In this document: positions 40,324 to 51,470 of the stretch, one piece after another
Layout of the letters: each line of letters opens with the position of its first letter
Numbering within the stretch: the stretch's first letter is position 1
DNA from: Branchinecta lynchi
Lineage: Eukaryota > Arthropoda > Branchiopoda > Anostraca > Branchinectidae
Direction: 5' to 3'
DNA length: 64,000 nt
NCBI GenBank assembly: GCA_023053575.1
Contig: JAKZAP010000017.1
Location: forward strand, 2,735,501 to 2,799,500
Translations under genes and position numbers: made by a program
The notes under the pieces: model-generated
What the model was told of the DNA's origin: nothing
Databases searched by the model: none
Seen by the model: the letters and a program-made list of their open reading frames with translations, nothing else

Positions 40324-42657
40324 AAAACACGGATTGAACCCTGCACGCACGAACGAGTTCAAGTCCTTATCAACTTGGAAGAGGATCTACTGGATCAGAA
40401 CGTACTCTTACACGTATTTGGCAATCAAGAGGATTTGATCGAAGGTCTTGAAATAGAAGATCAGATTATCGAGTTCACAGATGGGAGGGCACATGTGCTC
40501 ATCTTTAACCCTGGCACAAAGACGATTACATTACAGAAGAAGACGAATCTCGGAACTGGAGAAATCCTACAGGATAAAGACTTAAAGACATTTCAAGAAG
40601 ACTACCTCCTAACTTGGCAAGAATTCATTGATCAGTTCAACCTGGATGATATCAAGAACCAAAGCCAGAAACGCAAAATTATGGACATACTGTGGTCTTA
40701 CAGAGACGTATTCTCAACTAGCGAAGATGACTTCGGACGGACCGACCTTCTCGAAATGACCACCTAAACCAAAGGAGGCCCAGTTGCTACCGCCCCATAC
40801 AGAACCCCGTGGCATTTGAGGCCCTGGTTACGCGAACACATCGCGTCACTTCTAAGGAAAGGAGTCATAACACCTGTCGACAGTGCATTTGCCTCACCCT
40901 TGGTCCTAGTCAAGAAGAAATCTGGGGAATACAGAATGTGTGTAGACTATCGTAAGATGCCATATCGTAGACTATCGTTAGATGCCATATCAAGCAAAGC
41001 ACGTTACTTCACGATCACTGATTTAAATTCAGCATATCATCAGATCCCCATTAAGAAGAGCGATCAATGTGTCACTGCTTTCGTAACGAGCGAAGGGGAA
41101 CAATATGCGTTTACGGTAATGCCCTTTGGCATGACCAACTCACCAAGCTGGTTTCAACGACTCATGCATATGGTATTTGGTGACAAATGTACAAGTCTAT
41201 CATAGCCTACCTAGATGACGTCATCACTTACAGCGAAACAGATACGGAGCACCTCGAACACTTACACACACTCTTCACAAGATTCCGGAAAGCCAAGCTC
41301 AAGCTACGAGCCAGCAAATGTGACATTATGAAGGAATCCATCAAATTCCTTGGATTTGTTGTTGAACACGGACAAATACGAGTGGACCCGGAGAAAACAA
41401 GAGCGGTGCAAGAGACTAAGGAACCCAGGAACTTAAAGGAGCTGAGAAGTGTCATTGGACTATTCAGTTTCTTCAGAAAATTCATAAAGGATTTCTCAGC
41501 ACACTTTCGACCACTCACAACCCTTACGCAGAAGAGCAACCAGCCGTTCAAGTTCACGCAAGAAACCGGAGAAGCCTTAGAATTTCTAAAAAACGAACTG
41601 ATGAAGCAACCAATCTTAGCTTTACATGACTTATCACAGAAGTTCATCCTGCAGACAGACGCTAGTGCCATTGGTATCGGCAGTGTCCTTCTTCAGTCGG
41701 TAGACGGCAAGGAGCGCGTCGTCGCATACGCCAGCAACGCACTCACTAAAGCAGAACAAAATTGGTCAGCAGTGGAACGCAAACCCTTCGCAATTATCAA
41801 CTTTACGAACTACTTCAGAGCATATCTACTTGGACGGAAGTTTGAACTCAGGACGGACGCAAGGTCCCTGAAATACATCCAAACCGTAAAGGAACCAGCA
41901 CACAGGCTGATGAGATGGATTTGGAGACTTCGGGAATATGACTTCGACATTAAATACGTCAAAGGAAAAACGAACGTCGTAGCTGATTTCCTATCTAGAA
42001 ACCACGAAGTCAACCACGTAACCATCGGTACTCTAGATCTGGAAAACATCTCGCGATACCAACAGCAAGATAGGATATGCGAGGCACTCAGACACTACTT
42101 TGTTGACTGTGATCCTCTACCCCCTGACCTAAATCATTACATGAGGGAAATAGACAACTTTGTCTACAATGAAGAGAAGAAGCTCATCTGTCGGATCGTT
42201 TGTCCAACACAAAATTACAGGAAGAAGGATGTTCGGATAGTACCATTTATCCCAGAAGGTCTACAGGGAGAAGCACTTTGGTACGTTCACGCGACAGTTT
42301 CAGCACACCTAGGAGTAACAAAGACGCTCGCTGCAATATGGGACCTATTCTACATGCCATCGATGTTATTCATGGTCGAGCAGTTTGTTTCTGACTGCCT
42401 CGAGTGCAACAGGCAGAAAAGCCCACCAACACATCCGCAGGTGAAGTCCCACCGCATCAGAAGTCATGCAGATCGTAAGTATTGACGTATTCGGGACAGG
42501 TTTCCTTTACCACAAACGGCAACCGCTCCATTATGACAGCATGCTGCCATTTCAGTGGATTTCTGTTTGCCTACCCCTTAAAGGACGAAACCGCACTTTC
42601 AATTTGCAAAGCGTTGACCCACTTATTTCTAACATTTGCCACGCCTCAGATATTATT
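40324..42657 (+). pseudogene. pol: E3 pol: RT, RNase H and integrase N-terminal part
   Basis: Frames 40375-40767, 40816-41205 and 41187-42485 together follow E1 Pol. RT motifs include YRMCVDYRKM (with a small duplication after it), ITDLNSAYHQIPIKK, and YLDD near 41210. RNase H: LQTDASAIGIGSVL, with the usual catalytic Glu region altered to VERKPFAI (E1: VERELLAV). Integrase: HHCC finger (HATVSAHLG...CLECNRQK), then core Asp in QIVSIDVFG in a new frame. At least three frameshifts. The reading is cut by E4 exactly before the second catalytic Asp. Confidence 0.82.
42653..42657. repeat. Target-site duplication of E4, left copy (TTATT)
   Basis: TTATT precedes the LTR start TGATATG and is repeated at 47022-47026 after the other LTR. 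Confidence 0.85.
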
Positions 42658-42826
42658 TGATATGTATTTGTACCAGGTAATCGTGACCCTCCGTATTATT
42701 GCGCCGCAAGGCAAACCGGTTTCTCCCCCAGGTAGTTTGTATGAAGTTAATTCATTTCAGTTGCATACCAGTCTCTGTATAGTATAGGTGATCGGAATAA
42801 ACTAGTTTTAGTCAAGAAACGTATCA
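42658..42826 (+). repeat. E4 5' LTR
   Basis: 169 bp, TGATATGTATTTG to ACGTATCA, identical to 46853-47021. Contains AATAAA near 42795. Confidence 0.92.
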
Positions 42827-42827
42827 G

Positions 42828-42840
42828 TGGCGACGAGGAT
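42828..42840 (+). promoter_or_regulatory. E4 primer-binding site, tRNA-Ser
   Basis: TGGCGACGAGGAT, one base after the LTR, equals the complement of the 3' end of an arthropod-type tRNA-Ser(GCT) including CCA. Confidence 0.75.
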
Positions 42841-42875
42841 TATTTTGGATTAATGAACCTTTGAACAAACTGGAC

Positions 42876-45800
42876 ATGAATAACGGAATGATCGGTGTAC
42901 TTAAGGAGTATGATCCGACAACAAGTTTTCAGGAATACGTGGAAAGACTAGAACAGTATTTTGCAGCAAACACAATAACGGAAAAGGACAAGCTAAGAGC
43001 TATTTTCCTGACGTGCGTTGGAGAAAGAACGTATTCGTTGATCCGTAACTTAGTAGCTCCTGCTAAGCCAAGTGAAAAAACCTACAAGGAACTAATTAAG
43101 CTTACCAGTGAACATTTGTGCCCAAAGCCTATACTGATCGCCGAGAGGTATAAGTTCAATTTGCGAGTGCAAAAACAGAATGAGAAAATTGCTGATTTTC
43201 TTGCCGATTTGAAACGATTGGCCGAGAGCTGCACGTTTGGAACATTTCTTCCAGACGCGCTAAGAGACCGTTTTGTGTGTGGATTAGCATCCAAATCCAT
43301 ACAAAAGAGACTGTTGGTGGAAAGGAATTTGACTTTGGAAACAGCGTACGAAATAGCCGTAGGCATAGAAGCAGCAGATACGGAAATGTCAAATATGAGA
43401 GCAGCATCTTCGGACAACGTTACCAGCAACGAAGTGTTCAAAGTGGTTAATGGACAGTCTTGTTACCGATGCGGTAAGAATAACCACGAGTCCAAGAACT
43501 GTTTTTTCGCAAATTCCGATTGCAGGAAATGCGGTAAAAAAGGCCACATTGCGGTTGTTTGCAAAAGTAAACATGCAGCAGACAAACCCGCAGTAAGCAA
43601 GCCGGATTTCCGAAAATATGACAAAAGAAAGCCGTCAGTCAAGCACGTGACGTCACAGCGAGGGGTCGGAGACTCCGATTTGGAAGAGCCGATTTACAAC
43701 ATCAGGTCGGTACGGAATTCCGATTCCGCATATTACGTGGACGTCAAAGTGAACGATAAGCCGATTACGTTTGAACTGGACACAGGTTCAGCAGTATCAG
43801 TAATCGGGGAGACGGCATACAGAAAATTTTGGAACAATTCGGTACTGGAGCCCTGCCGTAAAGTACTCAAGGCTTACGGTGGACATCCGATTCCAGTGAT
43901 GGGACAAATGAACGCGAACGTAGAATGTAACGGACAGTCCGAAATTCTACCGTTAATCGTAGTCAAAGGAGAAAACCCACCATTGCTGGGAAGGGACTGG
44001 CTGGAAAAGCTGAAGATGGACTGGAAAGCAGTGTGCAAAGTGGAAATGGCAAAAGGAGGCGAGTGCAATGATACCGAAAACGAAATATTCGGAAAATATG
44101 AGTCGTTGTTCCTAGAAGAATTGGGTCACGTGAAAAATGTGAAAGCGCGAATCAACGTGAAGGCTAATGCGAGACCAATTTTCTTCAAGCCCCGTGTAGT
44201 GCCATTAGCTCTCCAGGAGGGAGTAGGAAAAGAGTTAGACCGTCTCGAGTCTATCGGGGTGCTGGAAAAAGTGAAATTTTCCGACTGGGCAGCCCCAATC
44301 GTGCCAATTGTGAAGCCAAACGGAGAGATCAGAATCTGTGGTGACTTCAAAGTCACGGTGAACAGGTATATTGAAGAGGACCAGTACCCTATGCCAACGC
44401 CGGAGGACGTGTTCACCAGATTGTTAAATCCGGAAGAAAGTAAGGATAAGGACGACAAAGGTATGCGACACCAAAAACGTAAGTTTTCAAAATTAGACAT
44501 GACAGGGGCATATTTGCAAATCGAGTTAGAAGAAAGTTCTCAAGAGTATGTGACCATAAACACTCATCGCGGACTGTATCGTTTTAAACGTTTACCGTTC
44601 GGGATTTCGACTGCAGGCGCAATTTTCCAAGAGACAATGGAAAAAGTGTTGAATGGTTTACCAGAGGCGGCAAATATTCTGGATGACATTATCATTACAG
44701 GTCGCGGTGATCAAGGACACGAACAGAATTTGAATACGGTTTTAGAGAGGTTGCAAGCGCATAACGTTCGGCTCCGGAAAGAAAAGTGTCGGTTCATGCA
44801 GCCGAGCATCGAATATTTTGGTTTTGTAGTAGATAATGATGGTATTAGGCCTAATCCGCAAAAGGTTCGCGCTATTCAGGATATGCCGGAACCCAAAAGC
44901 AGAGAGGAAGTGTTGTCGTTTTTAGGCCTAGCAAACTACTACCGCAAATTTGTGCCGAATATGTCTCAGTTATGTGAACCCATGAATCGTTTGTTACGTC
45001 AAGACGCGAAATTTGATTGGTCCGTGAGTTGTTCAGACGCGTTTTGCGAGTTAAAAAGGTTTTTGTCAAGTGAAACGGTACTAGTTCACTTCAACGCTCA
45101 GTATCCACTAGTGTTGTCGACAGATGGTTCCCCGTACGGTGTTGGAGCCGTCCTATCGCACATTTTTCCAGACGGCACAGAAAGACCGATTGGCTTCGCG
45201 TCGCGAAGCTTGACGTCTGCTGAAAGAAACTACTCCCAAATCGAAAGGGAGGGAGTAGCCGTAATGTTCGGTCTAAAAAAGTACCATTTGTATTTGTTCG
45301 GGAGGAAGTTTCTGCTGGAGACGGACAACAAAGCCCTGTCGCTTATACTAGGTCCCAAAACCGGGATCCCAGTGATGTCAACCAGCAGATTGCAAAGATG
45401 GGCTATTCAGTTAGCAGCCTATCAATATGACGTAAGGTTTAAGCCTAGCAAGTTGAATTGTAATGCGGACGCGTTGTCGCGACTCCCGCAACCGAGTGTA
45501 CTTAATAGGGTGGTGTCTGAATCCGAATGCACGTTAATGCACGTGTCCAAATTAAATGCGTTGCCGGTGTCTGCAGAAAATGTGGCGGCAGAAACGGCGA
45601 AATGTCCGATATTATCGAAGGTATTCGAATTTACGGTGAATGGTACTTGGATTAACGAGCATCAGAATGATCCGATTTTTCGCGCGTATCACAGGGTGCG
45701 AAATGAGATTACGACTGAGAAAGGTTGTCTGTTTAGAGGATTGAGAGTGATTGTCCCGGAATGTTTTCGTGAGTATGTTTTGAATGAATTGCACGACGGA

Positions 45801-46832
45801 CATCCGGGTATAGTAAAAATGAAGTCACTTGCTCGTTGTTTGGTGTGGTGGCCGAGTATAGATTGTGACATTGAAAGTTTTGTTTCGAGTTGTTTTCCGT
45901 GTCAGTCAACTCGCCCTAAACCCCATGCCTGCGTGGTTTCGTGGCCGAAAACAGAGTACCCTTGGCAACGTGTGCATGTTGATTTTATGGGTCCATTCCA
46001 TGACCGTATGTTTTTGGTGATGGTAGATGCGTATTCGAAGTGGGTCGAAGCGTTTGAGATGTCGAGTACGACCAGTGGAAGAACGATCGACTGTTTCAGA
46101 AGCGTATTCGCCCGGTATGGTTTGCCTGTTGAAATTGTGGCTGATAATGGACCGCAGTTTACTAGCACAGAAATGTCGGATTTCCTGCGCCAGAATGGTA
46201 TAAAGCTAACCCACTCCGCGCCTTATCACCCGAATTCGAATGGGCAGGCGGAGAAGTTTGTGGACATTTTAAAAAGGAAATTGAAGGCTAAGCACGCCGA
46301 AGGGAAGCAGATAGGTAAGGTATTGGCAGAAGTGCTCATGTCGTGCCGCATTACGCCCTCATCGATGGGTGTCCCGCCTTCAGAGTTGTTTCTGGGAAGG
46401 AAGCTCAGAACTCGCCTGGATTTTATAAATGTTAAACTGAGCCCTGCGGTGGATGCATGTACGTCTGGTGGAATGCCTAAAAGAAGTTTTGAGATTGGTC
46501 AGAACGTTTTGGTGACTGATTACTATGTGACAGGAAAGTTCCGCTGGGTGTCTGGTATTATTTTCAAAAGAGTATCCACGGTTATGTACCTAGTAAAAGT
46601 TGATGGTAAAGTCTGGAAACGACACGTCGATCAGCTACGAAAGATTGGAGTAAGACCCGAAGTAGAGTTTGTCGATGGTCCGTGTCAAACCGAGATCAGT
46701 CCATCCGAGTCTGATACGAGCGATGAGGCTGGTCCGTCAGAGTCCCAGTCTTCGCCAGAACCGCCGAGATTGTACCCTAGGCGTACCGTCCAAACACCTA
46801 ATAGGCTAGGCTACAAAAAGTTTGGTGGTTGA
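42876..46832 (+). CDS. E4 Gag-Pol polyprotein
   Basis: 1318 codons from ATG 42876. The frame is open 15 bases further to a TTG, which I do not use. Gag region about 1-190 (YDPTTSFQEYVERLEQYF...). Two CCHC knuckles at 196-209 and 216-229. Aspartic protease DTGS from residue 302. RT about 440-620 with LDMTGAYLQIEL and ILDD at 601-604, a variant of YxDD usual in this clade. RNase H from about 750 (STDGSPYGVGAVL). Integrase with HHCC finger about 970-1010, then catalytic Asp in VDFMGP, Asp in ADNGPQF and Glu in GQAEKFV. The Pro/Ser-rich C-terminus lacks the long extension of E1/E3. Gag and Pol share one frame, as in many Mag-type elements. No lesion is visible. Confidence 0.95.
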   Translation: MNNGMIGVLKEYDPTTSFQEYVERLEQYFAANTITEKDKLRAIFLTCVGERTYSLIRNLVAPAKPSEKTYKELIKLTSEHLCPKPILIAERYKFNLRVQKQNEKIADFLADLKRLAESCTFGTFLPDALRDRFVCGLASKSIQKRLLVERNLTLETAYEIAVGIEAADTEMSNMRAASSDNVTSNEVFKVVNGQSCYRCGKNNHESKNCFFANSDCRKCGKKGHIAVVCKSKHAADKPAVSKPDFRKYDKRKPSVKHVTSQRGVGDSDLEEPIYNIRSVRNSDSAYYVDVKVNDKPITFELDTGSAVSVIGETAYRKFWNNSVLEPCRKVLKAYGGHPIPVMGQMNANVECNGQSEILPLIVVKGENPPLLGRDWLEKLKMDWKAVCKVEMAKGGECNDTENEIFGKYESLFLEELGHVKNVKARINVKANARPIFFKPRVVPLALQEGVGKELDRLESIGVLEKVKFSDWAAPIVPIVKPNGEIRICGDFKVTVNRYIEEDQYPMPTPEDVFTRLLNPEESKDKDDKGMRHQKRKFSKLDMTGAYLQIELEESSQEYVTINTHRGLYRFKRLPFGISTAGAIFQETMEKVLNGLPEAANILDDIIITGRGDQGHEQNLNTVLERLQAHNVRLRKEKCRFMQPSIEYFGFVVDNDGIRPNPQKVRAIQDMPEPKSREEVLSFLGLANYYRKFVPNMSQLCEPMNRLLRQDAKFDWSVSCSDAFCELKRFLSSETVLVHFNAQYPLVLSTDGSPYGVGAVLSHIFPDGTERPIGFASRSLTSAERNYSQIEREGVAVMFGLKKYHLYLFGRKFLLETDNKALSLILGPKTGIPVMSTSRLQRWAIQLAAYQYDVRFKPSKLNCNADALSRLPQPSVLNRVVSESECTLMHVSKLNALPVSAENVAAETAKCPILSKVFEFTVNGTWINEHQNDPIFRAYHRVRNEITTEKGCLFRGLRVIVPECFREYVLNELHDGHPGIVKMKSLARCLVWWPSIDCDIESFVSSCFPCQSTRPKPHACVVSWPKTEYPWQRVHVDFMGPFHDRMFLVMVDAYSKWVEAFEMSSTTSGRTIDCFRSVFARYGLPVEIVADNGPQFTSTEMSDFLRQNGIKLTHSAPYHPNSNGQAEKFVDILKRKLKAKHAEGKQIGKVLAEVLMSCRITPSSMGVPPSELFLGRKLRTRLDFINVKLSPAVDACTSGGMPKRSFEIGQNVLVTDYYVTGKFRWVSGIIFKRVSTVMYLVKVDGKVWKRHVDQLRKIGVRPEVEFVDGPCQTEISPSESDTSDEAGPSESQSSPEPPRLYPRRTVQTPNRLGYKKFGG

Positions 46833-46837
46833 TTTTG

Positions 46838-46852
46838 TAGGAGGGGGAGAGT
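46838..46852 (+). promoter_or_regulatory. E4 polypurine tract
   Basis: AGGAGGGGGAGAGT directly before the 3' LTR. Confidence 0.8.
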
Positions 46853-47021
46853 TGATATGTATTTGTACCAGGTAATCGTGACCCTCCGTATTATTGCGCC
46901 GCAAGGCAAACCGGTTTCTCCCCCAGGTAGTTTGTATGAAGTTAATTCATTTCAGTTGCATACCAGTCTCTGTATAGTATAGGTGATCGGAATAAACTAG
47001 TTTTAGTCAAGAAACGTATCA
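46853..47021 (+). repeat. E4 3' LTR
   Basis: 169 bp, identical to the 5' LTR. Confidence 0.92.
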
Positions 47022-47026
47022 TTATT
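47022..47026. repeat. Target-site duplication of E4, right copy (TTATT)
   Basis: Matches 42653-42657. Confidence 0.85.
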
Positions 47027-48369
47027 ATCTGACAGAGGAAGTAATTTTCTGGCGGAGATCACAAACGAGCTGATGAGAACGCTGAAAGTCACCAGATTCC
47101 ATACTTTCAAGCTACAGGCCGCAAACGCGAAAATTGAAAGACGACACAGAGACATGGCAAACATAATGAGCATCCTGGAGAAGGACAGGCTTACCTGGGA
47201 TGAACAAGTCCCTTTCGTATGTAGTGCTTTAAACGCCGCTTGGTCTGAATCACGACGAGAGTCACCGTTCTTCTTGATGTTCGGACGAGACCCAAGCTCC
47301 ACAGAAGAAGTCGTCGATTCCAAAACGCATTGGAACTCGCCAGAAACCTATAAGAAAGAATTTGTCACGCGGTTGCAGTCAGCATATTCGGAAGTCAGAA
47401 AACAGCTGATGAAGTTAAAACAACAGCAAAAAGAGAAACATGAAACTACGAAACTGGAGACATTGTCTGGCTCAGAAACGAGTATTCAGGAGCACTGAAG
47501 AAATTAGCAGACAAGTACACCGGACCCTGGAATGTTTCAGTAACAAGTTAACATACACACTCCGAAACATAGAGACGAACAGAGAGACAATTGCACATCT
47601 AAACCGACTTAAGGCAGGAAAGATGTCATCCCCATGGGAAAGTGTCCCTATCTCAGAAACAGAATCAGAAGAAGGATGTTTCCTGGACCCTCAGAAAAAC
47701 CCATTGTCAAGAGTCAAGGCTCTAAATTGGAAAGACAGGGAAATGGACGAAGAAGAAAAGGAAGACCTGGACACCTATTTATACAGCACAGGTGAGGGAG
47801 CTGGTACAGACACGTCCCCGAGTTTTGAAACTGGTAAGACGTCACAGGGTCACCTACCCTTAACTACAGCCCCATCTTTAAACCCAGAAGCACACGCATG
47901 GAAACCAGGCAGCTCCCCAAATTCGGATGAAGAAGAAGAAAAACCGAAAACCAGATTTTCCCTAAACCTCTGGTCTACTCCGTTCCCAACCACACGAGTT
48001 AAAGAAGATGTCGGAACTCCAGTCAGCCCAGTGCCTCGAGAAGAACCGACCCCAGGAAGCTCAGACACTAACGTCCCGTCCATAAAAACCCCACGTGAAA
48101 ATTTCACAAACATCATGGTATCAGAAGAATATTTGCCGAAATCGAAGAAATGGACAAGATTCCTAAAATACATACCCGATCCATTGGTAGATTTATGGAT
48201 CGTTGAGAATTCCAATCCATGGGCACGAGGAAGTCCCAAAAAGGACACATCCGGCTCAAATTCGTCAGAAAGTCGACACGACGAAGAAGAGCGTCCGGAT
48301 AACCTGGAAGAAAGGTCACAAGGAATTAGAACAAGAGCTACGAGCTCATGTGGCACTTGTTACGAGTAG
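47022..48369 (+). pseudogene. pol: E3 pol: integrase C-terminal part and extension
   Basis: Resumes the integrase at the second catalytic Asp (SDRGSNFL), then an altered catalytic Glu block (NAKIERRHRD; E1: NGKVEIIHKQ) and RLTWDEQ...FLMFGRDP. After a frame change near 47490 the C-terminal extension follows (47440-48369), acidic and Ser/Pro-rich. It ends with EYLPKSKKW...YIPDPLVDL...WARGSPKK, clearly related to the end of E1 Pol. Stop at 48367-48369. Confidence 0.82.
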
Positions 48370-48469
48370 GTGGTACACGAAAGTAGATGAGAACGTCTCG
48401 AAGTACATCCGCCATCCAAAAATGCGGTTTGGAAAGAGAAATAGGATATTTACTTTCACTTAGTTCTGA

Positions 48470-48820
48470 GCAGTTCCGGCATAATCTCGTATTATCTGCA
48501 GCACATGCGCACGACTGTTCAAACTTCCAAGTTTCAACCCAATGAATCAGCTCGTTCGACCCTTAGACGTGTTACACCATTTCCGGTACTCCCTCCATCT
48601 TCCCCTACCGTGGTCGAATCTAGTTCGGACTCAAAAATGGATCATCTATAAAGCATCTGCTTTTATACCATTTATCAAGTTTCACTCAAATCTGATCATT
48701 TTTGGAAAATTCCGGTACCCCCCCCCCCACACCGTTGGACATCTGAATCCCCTAATTAATCACGTTTTATTGAAATCGGAGCATAGCTTATCTGCAAATT
48801 TTCAGTACCCCCCCCCCCCC
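48470..48820 (+). repeat. C-rich degenerate tandem repeat, left part
   Basis: About three imperfect units of 100-125 bp, each with a phrase like CAAGTTTCACTCAAATC, then AAATTTTCGG and a run of up to 15 C's. The last C-run is the target of the hAT-like MITE. No gene. Confidence 0.5.
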
Positions 48821-49505
48821 CAGGGTTCCCAGGTGGCTAAATTTTTGCCGATACGGGTAAAATCAAGTGGCATGGATAAAATCAAGTAACTGGCTAAAAT
48901 CAAAACAGCTACTATGTGATTTTAATAGCACTCCGCTATTCTAAGACTGTCATACTTCTTTCATGTATTAAAGATTATAGTTCATGTTAGCCTAGAGGGG
49001 ACGGAAGGATGCAGAATAATGTCAACACTGAATATGTGTAGGCTAAGTCATATCTGCTATTATAAATGGCACTGAAGCTAGGTTCCTTCATTTATATGCA
49101 CAAGTTTTTGCTGAGAATCCCTACAGAGCTCCGCGTATCGTATCAACATGTACAACAAATCGCCTCCGCAGTTTCTAATAGCCTCCTCGCTTTAATATAA
49201 TACGGTACGAACTCCCGGTATATACAAATCGCAGGAAGCAACGTGACCTGATGACTCACTCGTGTCAACCCCAAAACGGTTTTTTGGATCGGAGTAGGCG
49301 AGCTAATTAGTCCGGGAATCAACCCTGGTTGAAAAATAGTCGGAAAACAATGAACAAACAACAGTAAAGATTGATACGTAGAAAAGATCAGTGCGGTTTG
49401 ATTTTAGCCAGTTTTAGCCGGCAAAAATCGGATTTTATTAATAAAAGCCGATTAAAACCGCAGGTATGGTTAAAATCAATTTGAGCCGTCAAAAACGGAA
49501 CCCTG
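48821..49505. mobile_element. hAT-like nonautonomous DNA element (MITE)
   Basis: 685 bp starting CAGGGTTCC and ending GGAACCCTG, with runs of C at both sides compatible with an 8-bp CCCCCCCC duplication. Subterminal TAAAATCAA repeats occur at both ends. The terminal CAGGG and the 8-bp duplication are hAT features. It has no transposase frame. Confidence 0.65.
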
Positions 49506-49877
49506 CCCCCCCCCCTACCTTGACTGAATCCGTCCCTAACACCAAATAACAAATCTAGGCCGCACAAGCTTGGCACTGTCGAACTTGCATCAAATTCGGT
49601 CCAACCGTTTGGTTTTTGTGCATGTCAAAATTTTCCGACCCCAACTCCCCCAACCATGGTCGCATACAGTTCGAACGCATGTCTTACATGTCGAGTTCAT
49701 AGATTCTTATCACCCATTAAGTTTAACTCCAATCAGACCACTCGTTCGCAATTTGCAGCAGTTTCCATATTTCTCTTCCCTCGATCCCCCCAAGATGCTG
49801 CCTGCAAAGTTTCGTTCTCTTAGTACATCTGGAACTATTCTAACTCGCGACTACCGGAATTCTTTATTATAGTCACC
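49506..49877 (+). repeat. C-rich degenerate tandem repeat, right part
   Basis: Two further units of the repeat described at 48470-48820 (TCAAATTCGGTCCAACC, AAATTTTCCGACC, C-rich runs). No gene. Confidence 0.45.
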
Positions 49878-50385
49878 GTGACAGAACACGTTAAAATAAA
49901 AGTCATAGTGTTTGTTTTCGCACTTTCTCAGTTGGGTGTGAGAACTGAATTGACTGGAAAAACGAACACACTATCGTGTAAATTTTTTTTTTTAAAAACG
50001 ACTTACTTCTCCGTAGGTGCAAACATGGCATTTCCGGGGCAGATCAGAGTGCTACTCCTCCTTTGAACGATCAGAGCGCTCTCTAGCGAGACAATTAAAC
50101 ATGGCGTCGTCTTCCATAACAAGGGTGGCATAATGATGTCTACCATGGCATGGAACATAGTCTTTCCATTCGACCCCCAGATATTTCATATATTAAACCA
50201 AGAAATTAACGAACTGGAAAGGGTGATATTAGAAGTGAAGAAGGAGAGAATGAAAGAATTAAATGAATCAAAGACGGGCGGCAAATATTTGGAAGAACTT
50301 AGAAATCGCCTCCAACTGACATTTACACTGTACGAGGCTGGGTGTACCAGCATGAAAGAAACCACGAAAAGGTTCAAGGTTTTTT

Positions 50386-51105
50386 TATTCTTACTTTAAT
50401 AATACATAAACATTAACAATACTATACTCTGCACTTACAATTATTTCAGGGTTTGAACCAGAGAGAAGAAACACATCGAATGGTTCAGACCCTTCCATAA
50501 AAGAAAATCAATAAAACGAAATCAACCCAACGCTGAGTAGAAAGATCACCGCATGACAACGCCAGCACGAAGCGCAACCATTCCAAACAAAAACAACAAC
50601 AAAAATCAAGGAAAATGAAGGAAGGGTGACTGAAAACCAGTATCACTAGAGGAAAACACATAAATAAACATGAAAAACAACCAGCCTCTAACTGTTAATT
50701 ATCCATTCTTAAACTTGTTATTGAGAATTTGAGACAGCTGTTTTTTTATACTTTCAATGGATTGTGTAGAATCAATTTTAGGAAATAAAGTTTGCCATGA
50801 ATTCAAAACTGAATAAGATGGAGAAAAACGAGACCTCTCTGAAGCTACTCTTTGACTTCGGAACTTCCATTTATGATGGTTATCGTACTGGTGCTTTAGA
50901 GGGCAAGGAAAGAAATCATTTGAATGGAAATATGATGGAAGCTGGCAACAGTCATACTTTGTTTTAAATAGGAATGACGCAAAGTTAAATAGTTCAGAAA
51001 CGGGCAAAATATTGATCAGAATATACATGGTTTCTGTTTGACTTACCCCAGGAAGTGATGACGGTGATGGTAAAAAAGTTGAGTAAACTATTCAGTTTAG
51101 TAAAC
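50386..51105. other. Insertion inside E3 env, unidentified
   Basis: A/T-rich DNA unlike env, splitting the N-terminal domain from the cleavage-site region. The short frames in it (for example 51028-50699 minus) have no recognisable features. No terminal repeats were found. Confidence 0.4.
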
Positions 51106-51470
51106 AATTCAGTTGAGTAAACTATTCAGCCTGCCACAGGCGAGACGAAAGAGAGCCGACGGGATGATTCCGTTTCTCGGAGAATTAGTAAGCCAGGCGA
51201 TAGGTTTAACGTTTTTCAGGTTTAACAATTTTCAGTTTAACCAGGAGGTGATGACGGTGTTGGTAAAAAAGTTGAGTAAACTATTCAGTTTTGTAAACTA
51301 TTCAGTTTAGTAAACTATTCAGTTTAGTAAACTATTCAGTTTAGTAAACTATTCAGTTTAGTAAACTATTCAGCCTGCCACAGGCGAGACGAAAGAGAGC
51401 CGACGGGATGATTCTGTTTCTCGGAGAATTAGTAGCCAGGCGATAGGTTTAACGAGCGGCCGCGAGTTCC
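51080..51470 (+). repeat. 17-bp tandem repeat and duplication in E3 env
   Basis: GTAAACTATTCAGTTTA is repeated about six times at 51280-51372, with further copies near 51084-51125. On both sides lies the same segment of about 85 bp (AGCCTGCCACAGGCGAGACG...), that is the env cleavage-site region, duplicated. Confidence 0.8.

Larger units (their letters stand above)
42658..47021 (+). mobile_element. E4: intact Mag-type gypsy element
   Basis: Compact 4.36-kb element with 169-bp LTRs, a tRNA-Ser primer site, one gag-pol frame and a polypurine tract. The two LTRs are identical by eye over all 169 bases and the coding frame is unbroken, so it is young and may be autonomous. It is inserted in the integrase gene of E3. 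Confidence 0.93.

Noticed and set aside
42861..42875. TTG start for the E4 polyprotein
   Set aside because: The ATG five codons later is a normal eukaryotic start and lies just after the primer site region.
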